Source: Thelonectria olida
Lineage: Eukaryota > Ascomycota > Sordariomycetes > Hypocreales > Nectriaceae
DNA: 64,000 nt
Assembly (NCBI GenBank): GCA_020736575.1
Contig: JAGPYM010000071.1
Span: forward strand, 40,152-104,151
Direction: 5' to 3'
The notes below the pieces were generated by a model that saw only the letters and a program-made list of their open reading frames with translations, did not search any database and had not been told where the DNA came from. The position numbers and the translations under genes are program-made. Shown piece by piece: positions 22,119 to 37,084 of the stretch (the stretch's first letter is position 1; each line of letters opens with the position of its first letter).

Positions 22119-25100
22119 ATGAGTGGTCAGGGCAATACTCAAGGCAGTGGCGGAAGAGAGCCCATTGCGGTTGTTGGAAGCGGGTTTCGATTCCCAGGCT
22201 CATCGAACAACCCCTCAAAGCTTTGGGAGCTTCTGCTCAAGCCACGCGATCTTCTGTCGAGGATTCCCGAAAACCGGTTCAACACAGACTCTTTCTATCA
22301 TCCAGATCCGTCTCATCATGGAACAACAGACGTCAGAGAGTCTTACTTTCTCGAGGAGGATCACCGTCAGTTCGATGCGGCCTTCTTCAATATCAAGCCG
22401 GTGGAAGTGCATGCGATTGACCCGCAGCAGCGTCTGTTGATGGAGGTGGTATACGAGTCACTCGAAGCCTCTGGAATGTCAATGGAGTCGTTGGCTGGGT
22501 CTCGGACTGGAGTCTATGTCGGGTTGATGTGTGCCGACTACGCTGAGCTCGTGAACAGCGATGTAAACACACTTCCAACCTACACCCCAACTGGAAACGC
22601 GCGAAGCATCATGTCCAACCGCATCTCGTACTTCTTTGATTGGCACGGACCGAGTATGACCATTGATACGGCGTGCTCATCCAGCCTGGTAGCAGTACAC
22701 GAGGCAGTCCAGTTGCTGCGCACCGGTGACTCGGATCTTGCAGTCGCCGCCGGATCCAATCTGATGCTCGCACCTCTTCAATATATTGCAGCGAGCAAGC
22801 TGAAAATGCTGTCCGCAAGCAGTCGATCTCGCATGTGGGACATCGACGCTTCTGGATATGCTCGCGGCGAAGGAGTTGCTGCTGTGGTCCTGAAGCGCTT
22901 GAGCTCTGCAATTGCGGATGGAGACCACATCGAGTGCATCATTCGAGAGTCGGGAATCAACCAAGATGGCCGAACCAAAGGCATCACCATGCCCAGTTCG
23001 GTAGCGCAGACAGATCTGATTGCGAGAACTTACGCCAAAGCAGGCCTGGACCCCAGAAACCCCAGTCAGCGCTGTCAGTATTTCGAGGCCCATGGAACTG
23101 GAACGGCTGCAGGCGATCCGAAGGTAAGAAACATTCCCGAACAATGGTTGACCATATGCTCACCTATAGTTCCCCAGGAAGCCGAAGCCATCAGCAAAGC
23201 CTTCTTCCACCCTGGTGAAGATATTTCTGGCAAAAGTGATCCCCTCTATGTGGGCTCCATCAAGACCGTAATTGGGCACACCGAGGGCACTGCAGGGTTG
23301 GCTGGTCTTCTCAAAGCTTCGCTTGCAGTTCAGCACGGCGTTATTCCGCCCAACTTGCTTTTCAATCAGCTGCATCCAGCTGTCGAACCCTTCTACACCA
23401 ACCTCGAGGTATTGACAAGCCCCAAGGCCTGGCCAGAGCTCGCAGAATGTGCCCCAAGACGTGCCAGTATCAACAGTTTCGGCTTTGGAGGCACCAACGC
23501 GCATGTTATCATCGAGAACTATGTCCCCTCACCAGTACAGAACGACCAAGTCGTTCCCACTCGCCACTTGACTCCTTTTAACTTCTCCGCCGCGTCGGAG
23601 AAATCCTTGAGAGGCATTCTGGCTGAATATTCGCACTATCTTCGACTGAATCCCGAAGTCTCTCTTCAAGATCTCTCCTACACATTGTATGCTCGAAGGA
23701 GTGAACATGCTGTGCGGACACACATCTCGGCAAAATCGGTCACGGATCTCTATACCAAGATTGATGATCTTCTGCGGGCGCCTTCCAGTGGCGGCAATGC
23801 CCAGAGCCTTGGGACCCGTTCGAAAGCATTGTCGAAACCAGTTCGCGCGCTGGGTGTGTTCACCGGTCAGGGGGCACAGTGGCCAACTATGGGGAGAGAG
23901 CTGGTCCGCCACTCTCCATACGCCAGAGAGCTCGTCCAGCAACTAGATACGATGCTGCAAAAGTTGCGTGAGGTGGAGCGGCCTGAGTGGTCATTGATGG
24001 ATGAACTCACATGCGACGATTCCCAGTCGCGACTCAACTCGGCTGTCATTGCCCAGCCGCTCTGCACCGTTGTCCAAATCATACTCTATGACCTCCTGGT
24101 TAGCGCAGGTGTCAACTTCCAAGCAGTCGTTGGCCATTCATCAGGAGAAATTGCCGCGGCATACGCGACGGGCTACCTCACTCGAGAAGATGCTGTCAAG
24201 GTTGCCTATTACCGAGGCTACTTCACCAACCTGACACCGTCGAACCGACCTGGTGCCATGATGGCCATTGGGACCTCGGTAGACGATGCCAATGAACTGT
24301 GTAGTCTGTCCATGTTCAAGGGCCGTCTGGCTGTCGCGGCTATCAACTCACCCTCCAGTGTCACAATTTCCGGAGATCGCGACGCTATCGAACGGGCCAA
24401 GGAGGTCCTCGAAGACGAGAAAAAGTTTGCAAGGATACTGAAAGTTGACAAGGCCTATCACTCTTCGCACATGATCTCATGTGCAAAAGGATATCTCGAG
24501 GCACTGAAGAGATCTGAGATCCACCCTCTATCGGGAAGAGATGACTGCGTGTGGTATTCTAGCACCCACGAGAACAGACAAGTGCACAGGCATGAAGATC
24601 TTGCAGGGCAATACTGGGCAGACAACATGGTCCAGCCAGTTCTTTTCTCGCATGCTGTTCAGGCAGCTGCAGCGGCAGGGGAGTCCTTTGATTTCGCCGT
24701 TGAGGTTGGGCCCCATCCGACACTGAAAGGACCTGCCCTACAAACACTTCAGGAGACCTATAAAGACACACTTCCCTATACCGGTCTCTTGCATCGTGGC
24801 AAGGACGATGTCGAAGCTTTCTCCGACGCTTTAGGTTACCTTTGGTCCCAATTCTCTCCCTCACTTGTGGATTTCCGAGGCTTTGATACATTGGCGTCGC
24901 GATGCGAGAATAGACATTTGGTGCACGATATACCCACATATCATTGGGATCACGACAACATCTTTTGGCACAAGTCTCGTGCAACAAAAGCCTTCCTCAG
25001 TCAAAAGACCATCCCCCACCCTCTACTTGGCACGAGAACGACGGATGTGATGGAGCAACAAATTCGATGGAGGAATCTTCTCCGACTGAGCGAACTCCCT

Positions 25101-28100
25101 TGGATTCGAGGTCATCAACTGCAGGGACAAGTGATCTACCCAGCCACGGCCTACCTTTCCACCGCCATGGAAGCCGCTATGTTCTTGGTCCCAGAGGGGA
25201 AGAATGCCGGTGTAATTGAAGTTCAAGACTTCAACCTTGGGAAGCCCCTCGTTTTCGGAGAAGATGGTGCTGGCATCGAAACCGTCTTCACCCTGAGCGA
25301 TATAGCCAAGGACGATGATAATACATACTCCGCTTCGTTCATTTATCACGCATCTAGCAATGCAGACACCGAACAACTGTCAACTCATGCTACTGGCAGA
25401 GTCATTGTCACAACCGGCGAAACCTCTTCACACTGGCTCCCATCGCGGGAGAGGGATCTCCCGAATCTGGTTAGCATCCCCGAGGATCGCTTCTACGCCT
25501 CCTTAGAGACTGTGGGATACGGCTACAGTGGATACTTCAAGACAATGTCGTCTATCAAGAGGAAATTGAATTTCTCGTCCTCCAAAATCCGAGTGCCTCC
25601 GCAAGACGAGGAACCCGGGAAGATGCTACTCCATCCAGCGATGTTAGACACTGCCTTGCAGGGAATCTTCTTGGCGTACTGTTGGCCGGGCGATGGTAGC
25701 CTCGACCAACTACATGTTCCGACTGGAATCAAGAGTTGCCGCGTGAATGTCGGCCTTTGCCAGCAACGCCTCGTGCCTGACACAGACGTGTCGTCTTGTT
25801 CCCAGCTGACTGGAAACCCTCTAGCTACGAAGAATCTCAACGGAGACGTTGAGATCTACACTGATGACGGGGCTTGTCTGGTTCAGATGGAAGCTTTAAA
25901 AGTTGTCGCCTTCGCCGAGCAATCTGCGGACGTAGATCGTGCCGTTTTCTCCGAGTACGTTTGGGGCGTGTTGGCTCCCAATTGTGAGCGTGCCATGGGC
26001 GGAAGGAGGGCAACCGCAGAGGACTACGAACTCGCTTACGCCATAGAGAGAGTCTCTGTCTATTATATGAAGCAGTTGGTCACTCTTTTCCCGGAACCCC
26101 TTCGGAAGACCATGGACCTGGAGTGGCACTTTATATGTCTCTTCAACTTTGTCACTGACGTCCTTTCGACTACCGAAGCTGGGGAAAGACAAACTGCTAA
26201 GAAGGAGTGGTTGCAGGATGACGCAGCTGAGATTGAAAGGATCAAAGCCAAGTAAGCGCTCGCCCGGCTCGTACGTCAGAGAAATTCGGTCGCAAAGATG
26301 CTGATCATTGTTCAGATATGCACACACGGTGGACATGCAGCTCGCCCGTGCCGTGGGTGACAATTTGCCTGCTGTGCTTCGAGGCGAAACAACCATGCTG
26401 GAGCACTTAACCAAGGACAACTTGTTGGATCGCTTCTACGAAGTTGGGCTGGGCCTGAAAGAGTTCTCAGGCTACCTCGGAAAGACTGTGGAGCAAGTCG
26501 TCCATCGTCATCCTCGTATGAAGATCCTTGAGATAGGTAAGGAAACCCAAGGTCTTATGGTGAGTGTCAACTGACATTATGTTAGGAGCTGGGACTGGTG
26601 GCGCCACCAAGGTCATCATGGGAGGTATCGGCCGTAAATTCTCCTCATATACCTATACCGATATCTCTCCCAATTTCTTCGAGACTGCTTCAGAAGTATT
26701 CGCTTCCGTTGCAGACAAAATGATCTTCAAGACTCTGGATGTGGAAAAGGACATCGTCCAACAAGGCTACGAAGATCATTCGTATGACCTAGTGGTTGCT
26801 TCGTTGGTTCTTCATGCGACTACGGATCTGAAGCGAACCCTGACCAATACTCGGCGACTGTTGAAACCTGGTGGTTATCTCATCATTCAAGAGGTTTGCA
26901 ACAACGAACCTTCCAGGACCGGGTTTATGATGTGTGCCTTACCAGGATGGTGGCTTGGCCAAGACGATGACAGAAAGCTATCACCGTGTGTGTCGACGCC
27001 CGAGTGGCATGAACTGCTCGTCCAAACAGGCTTCTCCGGTGTCGACTCTGCTACGCACGAGCTCGACTCGGTGCCCTTTCAACTCGCGGTCATTGTTTCT
27101 CAGGCTATCGACGATCGTGTCACCTTACTCCGCGAGCCTCTCGCTCTGGTCGGAAGCGACGCACCCTTGGATGAGCCCTGGGACTTGGTGCTTATTGGAG
27201 GCCAAACCTCGAAATCAACCCGGCTCATCGAGCAAATTGTCGGTCTGATCGAGTCCTCCAGCGTAACGCATACGATTATCAAGACTATCGACGACATCGA
27301 TGACGCACGAATCTCACCCACAACAGCCATCCTGTGCCTTGAGGATCTGGATGAACCAGTCTTCAAGAGAATATCGGAAAGGACGCTGGAGGGCATGAAG
27401 AGGCTTTTCGAAACACAAAGAACAATTCTATGGGTCACACAAGGGTGCAGATCAGCAGATCCATACATGAACATGTCAGTCGGGCTTGGGCGGACTTTGA
27501 TTCTGGAAAATCCCGACCTGGTCTTGCAATTCCTTGACCTGGAGACTGGTGCAGAGCCAAATTCCCGACAAATTCTCGAAGCACTGCTGCGCCTACGACA
27601 GAGCGATAGGTGGGAGAAAGAAGGAAAGTTCGATGATGTCCTATGGACAAACGAGCATGAGCTGGCCTATGACGACGAAGAACTTACCCTGTCTCGTGTT
27701 CACCTTGCCCGTCCCCTCAACGATCGATTCAACGCATCCAAACGAACGGTGCTCCAAAAGAAGAACCCGCAAACCGTCCCGCTGAACCTCTCTCTTGGAC
27801 CTTCGTTGAAGCATTCTCTTGTTTTGGACAATGCTTTAGCCGTTAGGATGCTCGGCTCACAGGAAATGGAGGTTGACTCCGAGATCCTCATCAAAGTCAC
27901 CCACTCACTTTTGATGCCCGACCTTGCGACACCTCTTCCGTCATACTTGATCCTTGGTACTACCAAAGCGATGAAGAAAACGGTTGTCGCCATTTCAGAT
28001 AACAACGGCTCATATGCTCTAGTCTCTTCAGAAAAAGTACTGGAGATCGAACTTCCTGCAGGCAAAGAGTCACTGCTGTTGTCTCACCTGAACAACCAAT

Positions 28101-31100
28101 TGCAGGTCGACAATATGCTGTCAATCTGTGAGAGAGGCTCTGTCCTGGTCATCCACGAACCCCATCCAGACCTTGCGTCAATCATCGTCGAGCGTGGCTC
28201 AATCGCAAATATCAAGTTGTTCATCACATCAACGTCTTCCGCGGACAGCTCGTGGACAAAGATTGATGCTTACTCCCCCAAGAGAGTCGTCCAGTCTTTG
28301 TTGCCTCCCAACATTTCAGTCTTCATTGATTGCTCCGCGAGCGGCCAAAGCCAGCGAGCTGGGTCTTTGATTGCATCATGTCTACCTCAGTCATGCCTCA
28401 AGACGACAGTTGCTGGACTTCCGTCACTGCGACGCATTCGCAGCTTCTCTGTTGGCGACTTGCACCAGACGCTCAGCACCACACTGCAGAGAGCTTTGAA
28501 GGAAGTCGCCGCACCCAGCAGCTCAAATACATTGCCTCTGATCGGATTGGATCAGTTAGTCGACGGCTCTGCGGTTGCTCCGTCTGCACCAGCTATTGTG
28601 GATTGGGGCATCAGTACCGAAGTTCCTGTCCAGATATCCACGGTTGACAGTCATGTTACCTTCAAGGGTGACAGGACATACGTCTTGTTCGGACTAACGA
28701 GTGATTTAGCCCAGTCTATCTGTGACTGGATGGTGACTCGCGGAGCCCGGAACATTATACTAACAAGTCGCAATCCAAAGATCGATGCCAAGTGGATAAA
28801 GCTCCTGAAGGAAGCTGGAGTCCGGGTTGAAGCCTTCTCAAAGTAAGATTGGGTTCCTGGCGGAATCCGTGAACGAGAAGCTGACAAAGTCGCAGTGACA
28901 TCACCAATAAAGTGGCCCTCGTTTCTCTCGTCAACCACATACGCCAGAGCTTCCCACCCATCGCTGGTATTGCTCACGGTGCAATGGTTCTCGACGATGT
29001 CTCATTTTTCGAGATGCCTTTCGAGAAGATGACCAAAGTCCTTGGACCCAAGGTGCAAGGCGCGATCTACCTGGACGAACTTTTCCAAGCGCCTTCTCTC
29101 GACTTCTTTATCTTCTTTTCCTCCTGTACAGCTATAGCCGGGAACCGTGGACAATCCGCCTACACCGCTGCTAACATGTTCATGTCCTCATTGGCGAGTC
29201 AGAGGCGTGAGAAGGGGTTGGCCGGTTCGATTCTTCATATCGGAGCGGTAATGGGTGTTGGCTACATCAACCGAGGATTCCGAGAGTCCATTTTCACTGC
29301 CCTCAGCCGGGCCGGTTACATGATGGTGTCAGAAAGAGAGTTCCATCTATGTTTCGGCGAAGCGGTCCTCGCCTCGCACCCTCTGTCTGGACGGAATCCC
29401 GACGTTGTGACGGCGCTGGAGACAGCGAATTTGGGCGACAACCCGCCTCTGTGGGCCAAGTTTCCTCGGTTTCAGTACTGTCTTCAAGCAGACGATGGAG
29501 CAATCAAACAAGCCCAGAAGAAGAACACGGCCACTGTGTCCACAAAGCTCAGACTGGCCGAGGCAACTACGGCAGAAGAAGTGCTTGAAATTGTCCAAGG
29601 TGAGTCTGTCGCGGTACAGCTGTTAACAAAATTTAACGTTGAAATAGACTCCTTCTACCTGAAACTTCGGGTTGTCCTCCAAATTCCAGATGAGACGGAT
29701 AAATCTCAAGTTCTGGCTTCCGGAACAGATGATCTTGGCATTGATTCTTTGGTGGCGGTCGAAATTCGCTCCTGGTTCTTGAAAGAAATCGAGACCGAGA
29801 TCCCTGTGTTCAAGGTCTTGTCTGGAGTCTCAATTACAGAGCTTATTGAATTCGCCGTTGAGAGCATGCCTGCAGAATTAACTCCGAACCGAACCGACGC
29901 CTTGAAGGCTCCTGAGCCAGAGGCGCCAGTCATCTCGCTGCCACCACCAGGCTCAGTCTCTTCGGTGCCGAGCAGCCTAACGAAGACCAATGCAGAAGCC
30001 AGCCAGCAGCTGAGTGAGAACAATTCCAACTCCAGCCAGCTGAGCGATAAACAAGACGAGGACAGAGGCTCATCCGATACCTCGCTGAATGAGGATTCAG
30101 AGACGACTTACGAGAAGGTTCTACCCGTATCCCCGGGCCAGTCGAGATTTTGGTTCCTGAAGCACTTATTGGAGGACCAGACGACGGCGAACAACACCAT
30201 CTTGGTCTCCATCCAAGGGCCAGTCAAACTCGACAATCTTGAGACGGCGGTTCGAAAGGTTGCAGATCGCCATGAGGCACTGCGCACCTCATTTTTCATG
30301 GACGTGAATCAGAAACCTGTCCAAGCCGTGTCAGAAACCTCTCGCTTGTACTTGGAGAAGAAAGTCCTCGACTCGGAGTCTCAAGCCGAGAAAGAATTCG
30401 ATACGCTCAAGAATCATGTTTACGACATTGAACATGGCGAATGTATGCGACTTGTCTACCTCGGTGTCACAGCTACGGAGAGTTATCTTCTCATCGGCTC
30501 ACACCACATCATCATGGATGGTGTCAGCTTGGAGGTCTTCTTGAACGACATCCAGAAAGCCTACAACGGCCAGAGCCTTTCAGATCAGGTCTACCAGTAC
30601 TCCGACTATTCCGAGAAACTACGTCAAGAGCTGGAACAGGGTACCATGCAAGAGGAGATCAAGTACTGGGAGTCAGAATTCGCTGACGCGCCTGCACCGC
30701 TGCCGCTGCTCCCCTTCGCAGCTGCGAAGCAGCGTAAATCTCTCACAGCATATGAGCACACCTCTGTAAGTCGCGTCGTTGATCCAAAGGTGGCGAGGCA
30801 GATCGCAGACACCTGTCGCAGGTTGAAGGCAAATGTCTTCCACTTCTATCTCGGGGTGTTTGAGGTGCTCCTCTTCAAGCTTTTCGGCACCAGCGACGTC
30901 TGCATCGGGATGGCAGATGCCAACCGTTGGAACGATCAAGTCTCTCAAAGCGTTGGAATGTATCTGAATCTTCTTCCGCTAAGATTCCGTCTTGACGGCA
31001 AGCAGTCATTCGAGGCTGTGCTCAAAGATACTCGTAGGAAGGCCTATCTCGCCATGTCAAACTCGAGGTTGCCATTCGATATCCTGCTCGACAACGTCAA

Positions 31101-34100
31101 CTGCGAGCGTTCGACTGCCTTTAGCCCTCTTTTCCAAGCATTCATCAACTATCGTCAGGGTGTCAAGGAGAATCGGGCGTTGGGCTCTGCTGCGGGCACA
31201 ACAAAGAAGATATCGCTTCCCGGAGCCGGTTATGATATATCCCTGGACATCATCGAAAATCCAGGCGACGACACGCGTCTCATCTTCATGCTTCAGAAGG
31301 CCCTGTATTCTGAAAGCGAGACGTCCCAGGTGCTGGACTTGTACTACAAACTTTTGGGCGACCTTTCAAGCTTTTCTGCCCGGATGCTGGAAGAAGTGTC
31401 GTTGTTTACGGACCAGGACATCAACAATGCCGTCCAGCTTGGCCAAGGTAACGTTTCCCGGCTCTTACAAGAGCATCCATCATTACGCGATTTCATTGTA
31501 CTAAACCAATTCAGGTCCTGTTTTGCCCCCTAAGTGGCCAGAAACTTTGGCGCACCGCATCGACACAATAATTGCAGCTCGCCAGAACCACGTTTCGCTG
31601 CGAGAGACTACCGGCAAGTCATGGACTTACCAGCAACTTGAGAAAGAAGTCTACCGAGTATCATCTGCCTTGCTGCAAGCAGACATAACACCAGGGTCGG
31701 CAGTTGCGGTTTATCAAGAGCCTTCCCCCAGCTTCGTCTTTTCCCTGCTCGCTGTCCTACGGGTCGGCGCCATCTATGTCCCGCTGGACAGCAATCTGCC
31801 AGAAGGAAGGCTCCGTCAGATAATCACAGAGTGTAAGCCTTCTGCCATTATCATCGACGGGACGACCCTTGTGCAAGCCGGCAGCCTCCGGCTCCCACCA
31901 TCTGTCACTGTTCTGAACGTTTCCACTCTCCCCAACGCGACGACATCCATCCACCCAGTCACTGTCAACGCCGGGAACCCAGCTGCGGTGTTTTTCACCA
32001 GTGGTAGCACTGGCGTGCCGAAGGGTGTTGTCCTCTCCCACGGAAACTTACGCAACCACGTGGAGGCCTTGGTCTACACACATGGATTTGGATCCGAAAC
32101 CGTCCTACAGCAAAGCTCAGTGGGCTTCGACATGTCCCTGAACCAGATCTTCATGGCCCTGGCCAACGGAGGCACCCTCGTCATTGTGCCGGCATCTCTC
32201 CGCCAAGACTCGTCTGCTGTGGCAAAGATTTTGTTGGAGCAGAACATTACATACACCAGTGCAACACCATCCGAATATTTGGCGTGGCTTCGACATGGTT
32301 CCGACAGCCTGCTTCGGAGCAATTCATGGAGATTTGCAACGGCTGGTGGTGAGCAGTTTACACCCGAGCTTCTGCAAGTGTTCCAAAAGCTCAAGAATCT
32401 TTTCCAACCTTCGTTCCGCGCATTCAATGCCTATGGCCCGACAGAGTGTTCCATGTCCTCCAACGAGCTGGAGGTCAATCTGGAAGGTCCTAGTGCCCAG
32501 CATGTAACCACTGGCAGAGCCCTTCCGAACTATGCGATTTACATCGTCGATGAGAACGCGGCCCCTCTGCCGATTGGATTCCCCGGAGAAATTTGCATCG
32601 GCGGAGCAGGTGTGGCCCTTGAATACCTAAACAGTTCTGATGAGACTGCGAAGAAGTTCCTGAAGGACCCCCAGGCATCCGTCTCCGCTACAGAGAAGGG
32701 TTGGAACAGGATGTACCGAACTGGAGATAAGGGATTGCTCAAGCCCGATGGTACTCTGGAAGTTCTCGGCCGCATCGAAGGAGATACCCAAATCAAACTT
32801 AGAGGTCTTCGCATTGAGATGCAAGACATCGAACATTCAATCCTGGACGCTGCTGAAGGACGACTGAGGGAGGTCATCGTCACTCCTCGTGGAGATCCAA
32901 CCATTCTTGTCGCCCATGCCGTTATAGCGTCCAGCGCTTCGATTGACAACGAGCAGGAGTACCTTCGCGTCTTGGCTGCCTCGCTTCCACTCCCGCAGTA
33001 CATGCGCCCTGCGGCCATTATCCCCATTGTCTCCATGCCGCTGAACACATCTGGCAAGATCGACAGACGAGCCCTCCAGAGATTGGACCTTCCAAGCACA
33101 TGGAAACAGAATGCGGAGTCGACAAGAAAGCTCACAGAAATGGAATCCAAGTTGGCCCAGATCTGGGGAGATGTGTTGCCACAGCAGCTGCGACAGGTTT
33201 ATACCATTGACGGAGCCTCCGACTTCTTCCACGTTGGCGGCAACTCCATGCTTCTGATTGAGCTTCGACAGCATGTGAAGAGTAGATTCCAAGTACATCT
33301 TCCACTGTTGCGGCTTTTCGAAAATAGCACACTCGGCGCCATGGCGGCGGCCATCCAGGATCTCTCATCCGGCCAAAAAGCTGAGGTCGACTGGGACGCT
33401 GAAACCGAAGTCCCGTCTAGCTACTCGCAGCTCAACATGCAGCAAGCGCCAATGCAAAGCCACAGCTCTCGCAAGACTATCGTGCTTACTGGCGCAACAG
33501 GGTTCCTCGGCAATTGCATGATGCGTCTCCTGGTTGAGGCCCCTGACGTCGACAAAATCCACTGCATTGCCATTCGTAACAGTGATAAGCTGGCAGAGTT
33601 CGCCGATTCTAAGAAACTTGTCATTCACTATGGAGATCTGACACAACCACGTTGTGGCTTGTCGGAAGCAGAAGCTGCTTCGATCTTCAACTCAGCGGAT
33701 GCCATTGTTCACAACGGTGCTGACGTTTCTTTCCTCAAAACATACAGCTCCCTGAGGACTTCCAACGTGCTTTCAACAAAGGAGCTCGTCAAACTTGCAC
33801 TTCCTCGCCATGTTCCATTCCACTACATATCCACCGCCACAGTTGGCAAACTTAACAAGTCAGACGCTCTGGCTCCCGAGTCACTTGCAAAGTTTTCCCC
33901 TGGGCCGTCATTCGCGGATGGCTACGCGGCATCGAAATGGGCCAGCGAGGTGTTCCTTGAGAAGGCAGCCAGGCAATTTAGTCTCCCAACCTTCATCCAC
34001 CGTCCCTCATCAATCACTGGCGACCAGACGGGTGAAAACGACATCGTTCCCAATGTTGTCAAGTATTCGTCAATCATCAAAGCGCTCCCCGACTCCAGTC

Positions 34101-34441
34101 AATGGAGCGGCTATGTCGATCTTATCACCGTCGAAAAAGCAGCTGCTGGGATCGTCGGCTCTGTCTTGAAGGAAAGACGGGACGATACTACAGCAACTGG
34201 AGTGGAATATCTTCATCATGCAGGAGAGAAGGTGATTCCCGCCCAATCAATCAAAACCCTTCTTAGTACCGATGATGAACAACATTGGGAGTCACTGGCA
34301 ATGCATGACTGGGTGGACAAGGCCGTCCAAAATGGTATGAATCCTTTGGTTGGCGAATTCCTCCGCTCGACAGACAAAGGGCAGGGTCTACAGATTGGAC
34401 AGAAGCTGTTGCTGAGACAGGGGGCAAAAAAAGACTTGTAA
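22119..34441 (+). CDS. Hybrid highly reducing PKS-NRPS (KS-AT-DH-MT-ER0-KR-ACP-C-A-T-R)
   Basis: Megasynthase building a methylated polyketide and joining it to one amino acid. Seven exons: 22119-23123, 23178-26251, 26316-26536, 26586-28842, 28896-29599, 29648-31447, 31515-34441; together 3995 residues in frame. KS triad C186, H325, H369. AT GHSSG with S656. DH H981 (HQLQGQVIYP) and D1159. C-methyltransferase LEIGAGTGG near 1434. A degenerate ER-like stretch lies near 1840. KR has S2262, Y2275 and N2279 but a changed cofactor loop at 2136-2142. ACP S2454. Condensation HHIIMDG at 2706-2712. Adenylation has D3226, YGPTE and the SGK lysine; carrier S3598. Terminal reductase has TGATGFLG at 3679 and Y3824-x3-K3828, so NADPH-dependent release looks possible; Dieckmann release is the alternative. 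Start is the ATG at 22119, just before REPIAVVG. Confidence 0.95.
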
Positions 34442-35636
34442 GGCGTTTTAGGTGGGTTTATCTTTTTATTATTTTGTTTCTCTATTTGATTGTCACTTGG
34501 AATTTCTTAGCCTGATAGGCGTAGTGGGACTTTCCATTTCTTATCTCTTTTTAATTGCTATTTAGTTATTATTTAAGAAGTATATAGTTAAGATTGTTTA
34601 CTTTAGCTAAATGGAGTTTACTTTATTTAATTATATGCTTTAGTTTAATTTTTAAGGTTTAGTTTTATTAATTATTAAATAGTATATAAATTAAAAATTA
34701 TAAAACTGTTATATTTAGCTTATATTTAAATAAATTTTATTAAAAAATATTTTATATTTTTATTATAATTATACTTATATTTATAATTTATAATTTTTAT
34801 AATTATTAATTAAAATAAAGTTAAATTTTAAATATATAATAAAAGTTAATTTTAACTTAAAATATAATAGTATATTTCTAATTATAATTAAGTTAAACTT
34901 TTTAAATTAAAAACTTAAATTATAAATAAAAAAAACTATAATTAGTATAATTTTAATAGCTAGTAGCTAGTTAAATATACGTAATTTTTATAATACTGTT
35001 AAGCTATATATAAAATAGCTTTCTAATTAGCCCGCGCTATATTAATATATAAATAATTAAATATAATTAGTAAATTTTTCTAATATTATAAGAGCTAAAA
35101 CCTAGTATTAAATTAAAAATTATTAAATAATAAATTTAAAATTTAAAATTAAAATAATTAAGTTAATAGCTATATTAAATTACTACTCTCTATTTTTTTT
35201 ATTATATGTTTTTAAATTAAATTATATTACTTATATATAAGATATTAAACTCCCCGCGCCCTAGCCTTCTTTTACTTTCCTATCTATTTAATTAAAAGCT
35301 AAGTTAAATAGTTCATATTATAATAGTTGTTAAATTCGCTACTTTATTATAGCTTGGGCTAAATTACAAGAGCCGTGAATACTATCTTACTTAAGTAAAA
35401 TACTCTTAATATAAATTATATTAATACCGCTTTGCTAGGCCCCTCCGCATTTGCGTGATAGCATTGGGAAAACCACATGGGGCAAAAACCAATACCAAAG
35501 GGCAGACAGATTTTAAAAAATACACTTCCTAGAGTGCATCATAGTATAATCGTCCGAATAACTCCCCCGTTATTTCCAAGATGTCCCTGACTTGCATAGA
35601 AACCTTCTAGATAAAGAAGCCATCTAATATTTCAAC
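34442..35636. repeat. RIP-like AT-rich block after the PKS-NRPS
   Basis: From about 34540 to 35450 the sequence is nearly all A/T, with CpA and TpG rare. It holds one copy of repeat family 2 (34855-35105). About 35450-35636 returns to ordinary composition. No gene. It separates the PKS-NRPS from the protease gene. Confidence 0.75.
34855..35105 (+). repeat. Repeat family 2, copy 1
   Basis: This stretch includes AATTAGCCCGCGCTATATTA and is closely matched by the reverse complement of 41085-41345 and, more loosely, by 42575-42835 in the same orientation. The GC-bearing core survives because it contains no CpA. Probably an eroded transposon fragment; ends are approximate. Confidence 0.7.
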
Positions 35637-37084
<1,448 letters not shown>

